From positions 8,451,837 through 8,515,836 of the forward strand of contig NC_134158.1 of NCBI RefSeq assembly GCF_033958435.1: a stretch of 64,000 nucleotides of DNA, written 5' to 3'. The stretch is from Carettochelys insculpta. Lineage: Eukaryota; Chordata; Testudines; Carettochelyidae. Shown piece after piece: positions 1 to 9,783 of the stretch; within the stretch, counting starts at the first letter, position 1, and the number at the start of each line of letters is the position of its first letter. Position numbers and translations under genes: made by a program. The notes under the pieces were generated by a model. That model had not been told where the DNA came from and ran no database searches. It saw only the letters and a program-made list of their open reading frames with translations.

Positions 1-331
1 CAGAGGATGGATAAAACCACTGATCACCTCTCCCCAATTTGTTTCTCAATCTGCTTTCTGGCAGAGGGCACTAAAAATGAACAGCCAGGGGTGGCACCAG
101 GCCAGGGTCTGCCAACTGCGCCAGGCAAGTCAACCAGGAGAGGAAAAAGCTGCTCTGTACCCCACTCACTTGGATGTGTGCCAGGTGGGAAGCCTCATTT
201 TTTTAAACCCCCAAAGGAGGCACACAGCATACACACTGCTGGGTACTGGGGAACAGGAATTAAGCAAAGCTCAACTGATGAGTTGAGCAGAACTGTTCTA
301 AGCAAGCTCCTCCAGACTGAGAGAAAAGATT

Positions 332-403
332 GGGCTCGTCCGGGATTTGAACCCGGGACCTCTCGCACCCAAAGCGAGAATCATACCCCTAGACCAACGA
401 GCC
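332..403 (-). tRNA. tRNA-Pro (TGG)
   Basis: A 72-nt proline tRNA gene read on the minus strand. The acceptor stem GGCTCGT pairs with the 3' strand ending ACGAGCC, the T arm contains GGTTCAAATCC, and the anticodon loop TTTGGGT gives anticodon TGG. No stem mismatch is visible. A TTTT terminator follows directly on the minus strand (plus positions 323-326). It is near identical to the copy at 4177-4248. Intact and probably transcribed by RNA polymerase III. Confidence 0.95.
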
Positions 404-1089
404 AGCTGCTTTAAACTCTTCAGGCAAAGTTTCTTGCTTCTTCTGACAAAAGTTTTCTTGGACTCTGCAAGACAATATTATTGTATTAGTTCTATGAGAA
501 GGATAAGGAAAGTGAAGTTTCTTTTATGGGACCAATTTCTGTCCAACCACTCTTCAAAAGTTTGTCTCTTCCACCCCCTATAAATTGGTCTGATAAATGG
601 CATTACCTCTCCCAACCTTGTTTCCACTCTGACTTGGGACTCTAGTTTTCTCTTTCCCATCTTCAGGATAATAGAAAACTCTCCTTTTGCCATTGGCTCC
701 TTTCAGGGAGCAGATTTTTCTCCTCCTAGGACCTGCTAGTTCTTCTCTAGCTTCTCCTGTATCACTCCAGAGTTCCCAATGGCTGGAAAAATATTCTTCC
801 CCTTTGAAACTCTTCTGTGAAGTTCTCCACTGAGATGGGCCTTGAAATTCACCTCAGCCCACAACACACACTTTTAATTTCCGCTTCTCGTTTGTTTTAT
901 TTCACTTGATGCACACGATATACGTTCAAGGCAGCAGGGAGCGTGTTTCCACATGTTTTCCAGGAGAGAAACTGGAGTGGTTCTTCAGCATTTATATCCT
1001 TCCTTCCTGCTTTAGGCAGGAGGGTGGAATAGATGACCTCCTAAGATACCTTCCAGCCGTAGGATTCTCGACTTTATATTCTGTACTTC
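404..1089. other. Non-coding stretch between tRNA-Pro and the first PLE element
   Basis: Pyrimidine-rich, moderately AT-rich sequence. I see no splice-bordered exon, no CR1 or PLE similarity and no tandem repeat. Short open frames here show no recognisable domain. Confidence 0.4.
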
Positions 1090-1275
1090 AGTGTATAAAA
1101 CAACCAGAAGTCTTGTGGCCCCTTATAGACTAACAGATATTTTGGAGCATCAGCTTTCGTGGGCACATACCTGCTTGGTCAGATGAAGCCCATGAAAGCT
1201 GATGCTTCCAAATACCTGTTAGTCTACAAGGTGCCACAGGACTTCTTGCCGTTTTTGAAGATACAGACTAACTCG
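1090..1275. mobile_element. Fold-back PLE-derived element (family 1), degraded
   Basis: Two head-to-head copies of the module AGTCCTGTGGCACCTTATAG...GCATCAGCTTTCGTGGG. The left arm covers about 1098-1170 in inverted orientation and the right arm about 1190-1262, with a short spacer. The hammerhead-like core of this copy is mutated. The CR1-like phrase TAGATGACCTCC lies just upstream at about 1030. Confidence 0.6.
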
Positions 1276-1511
1276 GTACCTGCTTTGATACTTGTCACCA
1301 TTCAGTGTATGAGATATTGTCTTCCTACCTTTGTCTTCCAACATACTACCAACCAACTGATACATCTCCAGATAAACTGTATCTTTACACAGATGGGTAA
1401 GGTAGTAGGAAGTTCAGTTTCTAAGACAATACTAAGTTGAACTCATCAAATCTACCAAAGATGCAGAAGGGCTGAGACAATCATCTACCTTCCAAAAGAA
1501 AAAATTGTCTT

Positions 1512-2458
1512 ACAAAACTGGCAGAACAAAAAAGCAGTCCAGTAGCACTTTGAAGACGAACAAAATAATTTATTAGCCGATGAGCTTTCGTGGGACAGAC
1601 CCACTTCTTCAGGCCATAGCCACACCAGAACAGACTCAATATTTAAGGCCCAGAGAACCAAAAATAGTAATCAAAGTTGACAAATCAGAAAAAAAATTCT
1701 CAGCCACAACCACAGTCTATACCACAGAAACACCAGTCCTGGAACTTTTCCTTGTAACAAGGCCCGTTGCCAAATTTGTCTACATATCTATTCTGGAGAT
1801 GCCATCACTGGACCTAACCAGGTTATTCACAGAATCACGGGCACGTTCTCATGTTCCTCAACTAACATCACATATGCCATCATGTGCCAACAATGCCCAG
1901 ATGCTTTGTATATTGGACAGACTTCAAACCTCTTAGACAAAGAGTTGATGGGCACTAAACAGACATGAAAACACTCCTGATCCACAAAGTGGTCAGCCAG
2001 CACTTTAATGGAGTGGGCCATTCTGTTAATGCGTCTTACGGAGGAGGAATTTTCACAACAGTCTGGAAAGAGAGGCTGCTGAACTCTCTTTTATATTCAA
2101 ATTCAGCACATTAACATGTGGTTTGAACCGGGATGCAAATTTTCTGGATCATTATAGGAGCTCTTTTGCATACTTGGCTTTATCTAATTCTTGACTCTCC
2201 CCCTTCTGCCCCTCTGCTCTCGGATTTGCTCACCTTGATCCTTTTTTTTCTGATTTGTCCACCTTGATTACTATTTTTGGTACTCTGCCTGAAATATTGA
2301 GTCTGTTCTGGTATGGCTGTGGGCTGAAGGAGTGGGTCTGTCCCACGAAAGCTCATCACGTAATGAATTATTTTGTTAGTGCTACTTGACTGCTTTTTTG
2401 TTTTGATAGTATATAGACTAGCAGGGCTTTCTCTCTTACTATTCAACAAAACTGGCAG
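1512..2458 (+). mobile_element. Penelope-like element with inverted arms and a 13-bp target-site duplication
   Basis: The element (1525-2445) is bounded by an exact 13-bp direct repeat, ACAAAACTGGCAG, at 1512-1524 and 2446-2458, which fixes its ends. Inverted arms of about 170 bp (about 1530-1695 and 2240-2425) carry AAAGCAGTCCAGTAGCACTT and TGAGCTTTCGTGGGACAGAC. The interior (about 1690-2160) encodes on the plus strand a decayed C-terminal GIY-YIG nuclease of PLE type, with the motif DALYIGQTSNLL preceded by a cysteine-rich stretch (CSS..., MCQQC). It stops soon after and is not functional. The reverse-transcriptase part is missing, so this is an internally deleted copy. Confidence 0.8.
1583..1614 (-). 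ncRNA. Hammerhead-ribozyme-like core in a PLE arm
   Basis: On the minus strand CTGAAGA (plus 1606-1612) is followed by GTGGG, a short loop, the complementary CCCAC, and GAAA (plus 1586-1589). This matches the hammerhead catalytic core C-U-G-A-N-G-A / stem II / G-A-A-A, since the fifth core position may be any base. Stem I is not evident and the cleavage-site side is less clear, so activity is unproven. Confidence 0.4.
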
Positions 2459-2713
2459 GAAGAGAAGATGCAGAAAAAGCCTACATACTTCTTTTTCTAA
2501 CTGTTAATTGTTACCCACCATGTCCTTATCTTTCCCGTGCTTTCCAAGTCCCATTGTCATGAAAGAATCTTGCAGTCTGATTTCTGCAATTCCTAATTTT
2601 TCCTTCTTGCTTTCATTGTTCTCACATTATTTTAACACAGAACAATCCTTGCAACAGGGAAAAGGACCATTATTTCACAGAAAAGAAGGCATAGAACACA
2701 ATCTTTTAAGTGG

Positions 2714-2795
2714 GGTAGCGTGGCCGAGCGGTCTAAGGCGCTGGATTAAGGCTCCAGTCTCTTCGGGGGCGTGGGTTCGAATCCCACCGCTGCCA
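2714..2795 (+). tRNA. tRNA-Leu (AAG)
   Basis: An 82-nt type II tRNA with a long variable arm. GGTAGCG pairs with CGCTGCC, with discriminator A at 2795. The anticodon loop is ATTAAGG (anticodon AAG), the variable arm is TCTTCGGGGGC-like, and the T arm contains GGGTTCGAATCCC. A TTTT terminator begins within 5 bases. Intact. Confidence 0.95.
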
Positions 2796-3254
2796 GGCTT
2801 TTGAAGAAGTTTTCCTCAAAGACTCCTGCAAATACAAAGTCTAATTCCCACTGATGCTTTTGCTTTTGCTCAACAGTCGCCTCTCAGAAAAAAATGTCCC
2901 TAAGTGAAGAGAAGCTGCTCTCAGCAGGGCCCTGTTGGTGCATGGTTCTGCGCTTCCCTTCCAGCGCCCCCTCCCTTTCATATTACAGTCAAAGTTGTTC
3001 ATTGCACCTCAGTTCATGCATCCCACCCCGGCTTGTCCCTTTTGCACCTCAAAATAGCTCAACACACACGAGCAGTATTTAATCACTGCATGCAGCGTGG
3101 TTGCTGTATCATTCCTAATTATATTACAAAGGTCAGAACTAAGCCACAACAACGCCTATTCCTTTCTCAACCTGCGTGGAAACAACACCAACCCTTTGTT
3201 TCACAATGTCATCAACCCCCTGTGGTTTTACCATGGCATCAAAAGCGTAGGGCG

Positions 3255-3327
3255 TGTTTCTGCCTGGTTTCGAACCAGGGACCTTTCGCGTGTTAGGCGA
3301 ACGTGATAACCACTACACTACAGAAAC
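3255..3327 (-). tRNA. tRNA-Val (AAC)
   Basis: A 73-nt minus-strand gene. GTTTCTG pairs with CAGAAAC plus discriminator A. The anticodon loop CTAACAC gives AAC, and the T arm contains GGTTCGAAACC. A CTTTTG run follows on the minus strand as terminator. Intact. A decayed relative lies at 62331-62392. Confidence 0.95.
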
Positions 3328-3329
3328 CC

Positions 3330-4170
3330 ACCTGGGAAGGAATTGCTCCCTTTTTACCTAGAGGCGTTTCTGCAGCTGCAATACTGACCTTTTTTTTTCT
3401 GCTGGCTGCTTTGGTGTCTGCAAAACGTTGGGATTGGCGTGTGGGTGGGTGGTGAAACTCAAGGCCCTCTAGGTATACCCAGGATTTGTGTGTGACCACA
3501 GTTGCCTGCTGCTGTATTTGCCTAACAACTACATTGTGTGACTTGTGTGCCTGTCCCTCTCTGACCAGAGAAAAAGAGGTGGGGGTCATTGTGCACCCCC
3601 CGATGGAGAATAACCCTGTTACTGCCTCCCTTGGAAACCCTCCCTTTGAACTCCCCCTTCTTTGCCAGGACCTAGTTCACCAGTTCCCACCACTCACAAA
3701 TTCCCCCCCCCCCAACCAGCTGGTCCCACCTGAGCAGCCTGCCCCCTTTCCAACAGCTCTTGCATTCCCTGGACCTGCCCACACCCCATTTGGGTGACTT
3801 GCAGAGAGTGACCCAGTGGGAATTTTTCCCCCTACATCCTCCTGCTATTAATCTATTGATCTCTGCTCCTCATGTCTCATCCGCTTGGGTCCTCCTGGTT
3901 AACTCCTCCTCCTCTTGTTGGCGTTGTTTTTCCGGCCCCCCTTTCCAGCTGTTCTGGTGCAGGATTTCCTCTGCGGGCTTGCTCGGCTCAGCAAAAACTC
4001 AGCAGTAAATCTGGCACGCCTCCAAGCTTCACCGCCGCTAAGAGACCGCCCAGCCTTGCCTCTGCGTGCACTTGGGCAGATCTGCTCCCCAACGGGGCTC
4101 CTGCCGGTTTTGCACTGTCCGGAGGAAGGCTGTACCCCCTTTGCAGGGGGCTTTATTTAAAAAGGTGCCA
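3330..4170. other. Spacer between tRNA-Val and the second tRNA-Pro
   Basis: C-rich unique-looking sequence. Overlapping open frames are present in several registers, but none has a recognisable domain or paired splice sites, so none is called. Confidence 0.35.
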
Positions 4171-4176
4171 CCTGAA

Positions 4177-4248
4177 GGGCTCGTCCGGGATTTGAACCCG
4201 GGACCTCTCGCACCCAAAGCGAGAATCATACCCCTAGACCAACGAGCC
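4177..4248 (-). tRNA. tRNA-Pro (TGG), second copy
   Basis: A 72-nt gene on the minus strand with the same sequence as the gene at 332-403: acceptor stem GGCTCGT, anticodon TGG. On the minus strand it is followed by CCTTTTTAAAT, a strong pol III terminator. Intact. Confidence 0.95.
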
Positions 4249-4689
4249 ACTTGGAATGAAAATTGTTAAAAATATACTCCATCATCTGAATTATTTTAGA
4301 CACTTCCTGCTTTTTGTTCCTCTTTTCCTTTTTTTTTTTCCCCCTACAGCATAAGCGACTGCAATAGAAAAAATCGGTATCACCCACCTGATCCGGCATC
4401 CGGCAACATCTCTGCAAAGCCAAACATTTTTTACTCTGTTGATTTCCTTTTTTTTTTAAATTGTAAACTGAGGCAGCAGCTGCTTGCACTGAAAATCCTT
4501 CTTCCAAAAGGGCAGGGCGGGCTTCCTATGCAGATCCAGGATCCCAGATGATCCAACACTCAGAAGCATGACTGATCCTTTGCAGGGCGGCCCCAGAGCT
4601 CTCCCTAAGAGAGCAAAGAGCTGGGGGGGGGGGAGCCCCATCTTGTGGGATCAACTGGTGTGGGTGAAACTGACCTGCAAGAATAGCTC

Positions 4690-4852
4690 TGAGTCTCATT
4701 GGACTGGTTTTGGTTCTCTGTGCCTTTAATATTGAGTCTGTTCTGGTGTGGCTATGGGCTGAAGAAGTGGGTCCGTCCCACCAAAGCTGATACATTATTT
4801 GGTTAGTCTTTAAAGTGTCACTGGACGCCTTTTTTGTTTTGACAAACTGAAC
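4690..4852 (+). mobile_element. PLE terminal fragment (family 2)
   Basis: A single plus-oriented module containing GAAGAAGTGGGTCCGTCCCAC, then TTAGTCTTTAAAGTGTCACT and a T-rich GCCTTTTTTGTTTTGA end. The GAAA of the hammerhead-like core has become CAAA, so the core is broken. Confidence 0.65.
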
Positions 4853-5021
4853 TGGTGCTTCATGGAGACAGCAGCTGAGATTGGGGACCGGGGAGGTGGC
4901 GGGGGGGATCAAGGCTAGCGGCTGAGCTCCTGGGAAAGCAGATGTGGGCTTTTGCCGGCATAAGCGGAAACGATTTTTAAAAGCAAAGTGGAGAGAGGGA
5001 AAAGAAAAGGACTAAACCACC

Positions 5022-5094
5022 AGGCCCCAGCGAGATTTGAACTCGCGACCCCTGGTTTACAAGACCAGTGCTCTAACCCCTGAGCTATGGAGCC
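5022..5094 (-). tRNA. tRNA-Thr (TGT)
   Basis: A 73-nt minus-strand gene. GGCTCCA pairs with TGGGGCC, with discriminator T. The anticodon loop CTTGTAA gives TGT, and the T arm contains GAGTTCAAATCTC. A CCTTTTCTTT terminator lies downstream on the minus strand. Intact. It is the last member of the 5-kb tRNA cluster. Confidence 0.93.
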
Positions 5095-7500
5095 TGCAGG
5101 AAAGCTGCATCTCCTGTCTGATAGAGGATGATATTGAGCTGTGAGCCTGTGCCCAGATTTGATGATTTTTCTGGGCTCTGTGAAAAGTGCCTGGAGCGAG
5201 GGGCCCTTTGGGAAGAGCCAGCTGGTTGCCTGCAAAGCCTCCTTGGGGTCCTGCTCCAGCTTTAAGAGACCCCCAGGGAAAAAGGGACTCCCCAGCTGCC
5301 TCTCTCCCTGGAAAGCATGGGTGGAAACGCACCCCCTGCTGCCCTGAATGTGTATCACACCCATGCAGTGAAATAAAACTCCCCAGAAGTGGAAGTTGTT
5401 AAGTTTTTGTGTGTTCACTGTACTTTCTTCGCAACTCTCCACTGCAGTGCAAAGACAAGCAAAGGAATATCGCCCTCCTCCCCCAGAATGAGGGAGATGT
5501 GGGGGGGCACAGGTGGAAGGCAGTGCCCCGAAGCGGGCACTGTGGTTCAGGAGCAGGTGCAGGCAAGGGTGGGGCCATGGGCGAGTGCCCCTGCCCGCCA
5601 AAGGAGCACACGCCCTGAGCTAATTCCCTGGACAGCCAACAGGAGGCGCTCCCTCCACGAGTCTGCCTCGTTACTGGGTCACATGTGAACGGTGTGGGGC
5701 AATGAGTTCTGGGGAGCAGACTGGGGATGGAATGGTTGGGACCTGGGGAGGGCGAGGCCATGAGAAAACCGTCCTCCAGCATCATCTGTCAAGCTCTCCA
5801 ATAGACCCCAGCGGGAAAACGCAGAAGGGGAAGACCTCAGACAATGTGAAGAAGATCTATTGAGACTGAAGGACAGGAACTGGCTACTCCTGGAGTCAGC
5901 TAGTTTCATCCCAAGACAGTGAAGTGGAGGGGATTTGTAGATAACTACGCTGCATTCAGAGTACAAGGCTTTAAGTCAAGTAAATCAAAGAGAGCTATTA
6001 CTGGTGCTTAAGGGGCTTAAGCGCCTGGTGCTCAAGACAACGAGCTGTAAGTGGGCTTTTTTTCCTGCAAGCCCAAGCTGTGGTTGGTCCAATAAAGCCA
6101 TGTGACCATGCCACCTGCTGCTGGACTCCATCTTGAATCTGGTATTTTTCCATAGGGATGGGGAGGGGAAAGGAATGGGAAGCAATCAACAATGCCTTCA
6201 GCTGGCTTTTGAAAATGTTTTTCACACCCCAACAGCCATGCTCCAGGCACTGTTAGACCCAGGCCAGAAAAAAGATTAGCTCTGACTTGAAGGAATTTAT
6301 CTGGAGCAAGCAGAGGGTCAAAAAATATATTTATAACGCTCTCTGAGTGTATTAGGTTTCATTGGCGCGTTTTGTTTATTTTGGCTTAGTAACTTACTTT
6401 GATCTGCCAGTTTTCATTGGGAATCACTTCAATCCTACTTTTTATACTTAATAAAAGGTTTTGTTTGTTATCACGTAATAATAAGAAATAGTAAATAATT
6501 GTTACGGGAGGGGGACCCAAAACTCTGTGTGTGCGTGTGTGTCTCTCTCTCTCTCTTTCATTGACAAAAGGGTCAAATACCCTTATGATCTTCCTGTGTA
6601 AAACTTTTATACAATGACAGATTTTTGGAGGGGAGGTGGGGATTGGTTCCTCGTATTGTCGAGTCCCTATAACTGAGCCCTCCCAGAGCTGAGCTGGTTC
6701 AGTGTCTGTGGGACTCTGCTGGGGGATGGTTCCCCCAACTCTGTGCGTTGACTGGGGAAGATCAGAGCTTCCGGCCCAGTAGGACAGGGTGGTGGGGTGC
6801 CCTAGAGTGCACACAGGTAGGCTCAATGGTCATGTGTTAGCCTCATGGGCACCCCAGTGATCCAACCCATCACAAGCAATCGTAACAGCAGGGGGGGCAG
6901 TGCCCACAAGCTCAGGGTGGCATAGAATCACCTGCTCCCCCCAGGGGATCACCTGCTCCCTGCCCAGATTGAGGGATATGACCAATGAACTGAATATCAC
7001 TCCCTTCTACCAAGAAGATAAATATTACCTCAATCTGCCACACACGTCAGGGTCCATTGATTCGGTATATTGGGGTAACACGCACGTCGGACTCTCCCCT
7101 CTCTCAACTAACCAACATTGCCTGGTGTTTGGCCAGCCCCAGAAGGTGAATGTTTGTGTGAATGTGCCCATGAGAGTGTGTGCTAACCTGGGTTAAGAAT
7201 TTGGCTGGTAAATTGGGTGAAGAATTAAACCACTAACCAGCCACACTACGCATTACTTTTGATGTGCTTTCTAAGAGCTAAGCATTCAGTTGAGACGTGG
7301 TATTGAAACTGCTATCTTAATTGCAGGCACTAAAGTCATTTTTCCTGTGCAATCTGCCATTCTCTGCCTTCCTAGGGGTTTTTTCTCAGCCTGATCAACT
7401 CTGGAGCTGAGTGTAAGAGCCTCTACCATGGGAGCCAAGAGCCAGCTGGCTCACAGCTAAGGCTGTGGAGGAGTCTTGTTCCTTCTTTCTGTCAGTGGTC
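5095..7500. other. Mostly unique intergenic sequence with a small GT/CT microsatellite
   Basis: No gene model could be supported. A short GT then CT run occurs at about 6520-6558. The long minus-strand frame through 4915-5601 overlaps tRNA-Thr and has no domain, so it is not called. Confidence 0.35.
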
Positions 7501-7505
7501 TAGCT

Positions 7506-8240
7506 CAGGGGCGTGCAAAGTGGGGGAGCAGGCACCATCGGGGGGCTGTGAAATTTTGTAGGGGGGCACAGCATGATCAGGTGCTGGGTCTCAGGCTCAT
7601 CCACCTCGTTAAACGTGTTGCAATCTGTTCTGATGTCTGTGTATTCACATCTATGGACCGACTCATAAAAGTTTTGACATTCTACAGCAGGGATTCCCAA
7701 CCCATGGTTCGGCAGCCAAACCTGGGTTGTGATTAATCTTGGTAAGGGTCTCCAGCTGGGCAGCTCCGAGCTGCATGTGGCTCTTAAAGGAGCCATTTGC
7801 AGCTCTGCTGCTGCGTAATCTTCCGCCTCCCAGTCTCTGCCTTTCCGTGCTGAAACGAAACTCTGTTTAGTTGGTTTATCAGCCAGCAGGCGGAATCTGG
7901 CCCTTAAACCAATTAAACTGAGTTCCATTTCAGCATGGCAGGGTAGAGAACTGCCTGCACTGCAGGTGGGGGAAGGAAGTAGGAGGGCTGGGGGGAGCTG
8001 CGGAGAGGAGCAAGGGGTGGTGGCTCAGCAAAGGAGCCGCGGAGGACAGCAGCAGCACCAAGTGGAACTCATGTGAGGCAGGTGCCAGCGTAGGGGATGC
8101 TGAGAGGGGTTTTAGCCAGAGGGGAGCGTGTGTGTTTTCCCAGGGGAGATCCTCTTCCCCCACCAGGTTTGAATTGCCTTGGGTCACAAAGTCTTCCTGA
8201 ATTAAAATAAAAGTGAAAACAGGTAGCCCAGGAAGTTCCA
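7506..8240 (+). mobile_element. Nested hAT-like debris
   Basis: The phrases CAGGGGCGTGCAAAGTGGGG at 7506 and CAGGGATTCCCAACCCATGG at about 7687 resemble hAT ends of the form CAGGGGTG.CCAA. The probable right-hand remainder of the same material lies at about 8813-9035, on the other side of the PLE fragment. No transposase frame is visible. Confidence 0.45.
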
Positions 8241-8812
8241 TTTAATATTTAAAATGTTCTCCAAGCTTAACAACTTAAATCGCAGACGTTTCATTACTGA
8301 ACGGAGTAACATCAGCAGTGCCTAGTGATAGGGCTTCCAAGCTGTTCTTTATATGGTCCTTTCACATAGACCCTATCAGGAATTAGTTCTTAACGGGTTA
8401 CTCGGGTCTTCAATTTAAAACCGATTGCACCTAATCACACTCTCATTAACTGTTCTTCTATTATTCTTTGATCTCAGAGGTTCAAACACCGGATCCAGAT
8501 CAATGTGCCGGTTAATTGCCTCATTTCCAGAGAACTGTGCTTCTAAGAATTCTCTTCCCTGCCTAGATCCAGCATGTCCTATTACTTTCACATTATTAAA
8601 ATCAAACTTGTGGCCGGCGTTCTCTTCATGCAATGAGATTAACGATAAGGGGTCATGCCGTTTTACAGCCAATTGATGTTTGTGTGTGCGAGTGATTAGC
8701 TTTCTTCCCATTTGTCCAACATAATGCTTGGGACAATTTAAACACTGAATCTTATAAATCGCATTGGTTTTGCATGTATACTCAACCACATCCTCTTCCT
8801 GAATTGTCAACC
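8240..8812 (-). mobile_element. Penelope-like element, GIY-YIG end (second lineage)
   Basis: A 5'-truncated PLE in minus orientation. The 131-codon frame at 8415-8810 encodes a GIY-YIG endonuclease domain: AIYKIQCLNC then HYVGQMGR (the YIG-equivalent motif), then RTHKHQLAVK with later HEENAGHKFDF and EAQF..NEAINRHIDLDP segments. This is the order seen at the C terminus of Penelope polyproteins. The minus-strand 3' flank (8283-8318) holds a second hammerhead-like motif. The element interrupts hAT debris. It is clearly different from the family 1 and 2 PLE modules in the rest of the window. Confidence 0.8.
8283..8318 (-). ncRNA. Minimal type I hammerhead-like motif of the PLE
   Basis: On the minus strand CTGATG (plus 8310-8315) is followed by TTACT, a short loop, AGTAA and then TGAAACGTC (GAAAC at plus 8288-8292). 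GAAAC-GTC is the very short stem III form described for hammerheads in Penelope elements. The base after CTGATG is T where A is required, so this copy has probably decayed. Confidence 0.5.
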
Positions 8813-9268
8813 TGGGACCCTGTCTCGAAAAGTTTAGGAACTGCTGCTACAGACTTATTTTCTTACACGTGCCAAAAGGGCTTTTTTCCCCGTATGAACA
8901 TAACTGAATTTTCCGTTGGCTTGGATGACATTAGGCCCGTTGGCGGGCAGGTTGCGGGGGGCAACTTGCAGGGAGAAAAAGTGGGGCCCAACATAAAAAG
9001 TTTGCTCGTGCCTGGCCCAGGTGCCACTGCGTGGGCTAGTCAATCACACCTAGGTGTGTGGGTTTGACGAGCATAGCCCAGCTGTGATTGTTTTGACTGC
9101 CACGTGACTTGTTTGGGTCAGGGCTGGGCGACCTGATTGTGAAAACACAAGCAGCTGCCGATGCTGGCTAGCGAGCTACCTAGCTAGTGCCTCAATGCCA
9201 TGCTTATCGTCGGGGTTTCTTCTGGGAGGGGCACCCGGGCAAGCGATCAGCGAATTACTTTGCAAGTT

Positions 9269-9783
9269 TCAGGAGCAGAGTTTGATGTAGGTGAGGGTGG
9301 AGCAGACGGAAAAGAGGGGGAACACCCTCTCACTAAAGGCAACGTGAAAGGTGAAGAGATGCTGCATGTTCTCCACGTTGTAGAAGGACACCTCCTCGCC
9401 TTCGCAGTCTAGGTACACCCGGACCTTACTGAGCCGTTCCCCAATGCATAGTGGGGTGCGTTGAGGGGAGGTGACAGCCCAGTACCGCCCACCGTTCTGC
9501 TGCACTGCCCAGATGCCCTCCTCGGGGGAAAACTGAGTCAGGCCTTTCCTCCTCACTGACTCTCTGGCCACCCCAAAAGCCCAGCCATCGGAGGTCCCCA
9601 CTTCCACCTCCCAGTAGTGTCTTCCGGACTTGAATCCTTCCAGCGCCAGCACCCGGGAGTTGGTGTCGAATCGCTTGGGGTTGTCGGGTAGATCTTGTTT
9701 CCGACACCCCATCCTCACACTCTTGAGGTCAGTGGAGAGGATGAGCAGCTGGTTGGCCGTATCTGGATCCAGAGTCAGGTCCT
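9269..9783 (-). CDS. TRIM exon 6: PRY-SPRY (B30.2) domain
   Basis: Begins at acceptor ATCCACAG|AG, completing a glutamate codon, and ends at a stop at 9269-9271. [19 protein letters not shown], then [73 protein letters not shown]. All three classical B30.2 motif regions (LDP, WEVE, LDYE-like LDCE) are present. No stop or frameshift. The residues just upstream of 9783 in the same open frame are intronic. Confidence 0.95.

Noticed and set aside
4915..5601. Minus-strand frame of 228 codons
   Set aside because: It overlaps an intact tRNA-Thr gene and a rival plus-strand frame, and shows no domain, splice sites or ordered composition.
8415..8810. GIY-YIG frame as a host nuclease gene (SLX1-like)
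   Set aside because: It is intron-less, lacks a start region, is flanked by PLE terminal sequence and lies in hAT debris. The residue order fits a Penelope C terminus.
9426..9707. 93-codon frame overlapping the SPRY exon
   Set aside because: Shadow frame of the PRY-SPRY coding sequence.
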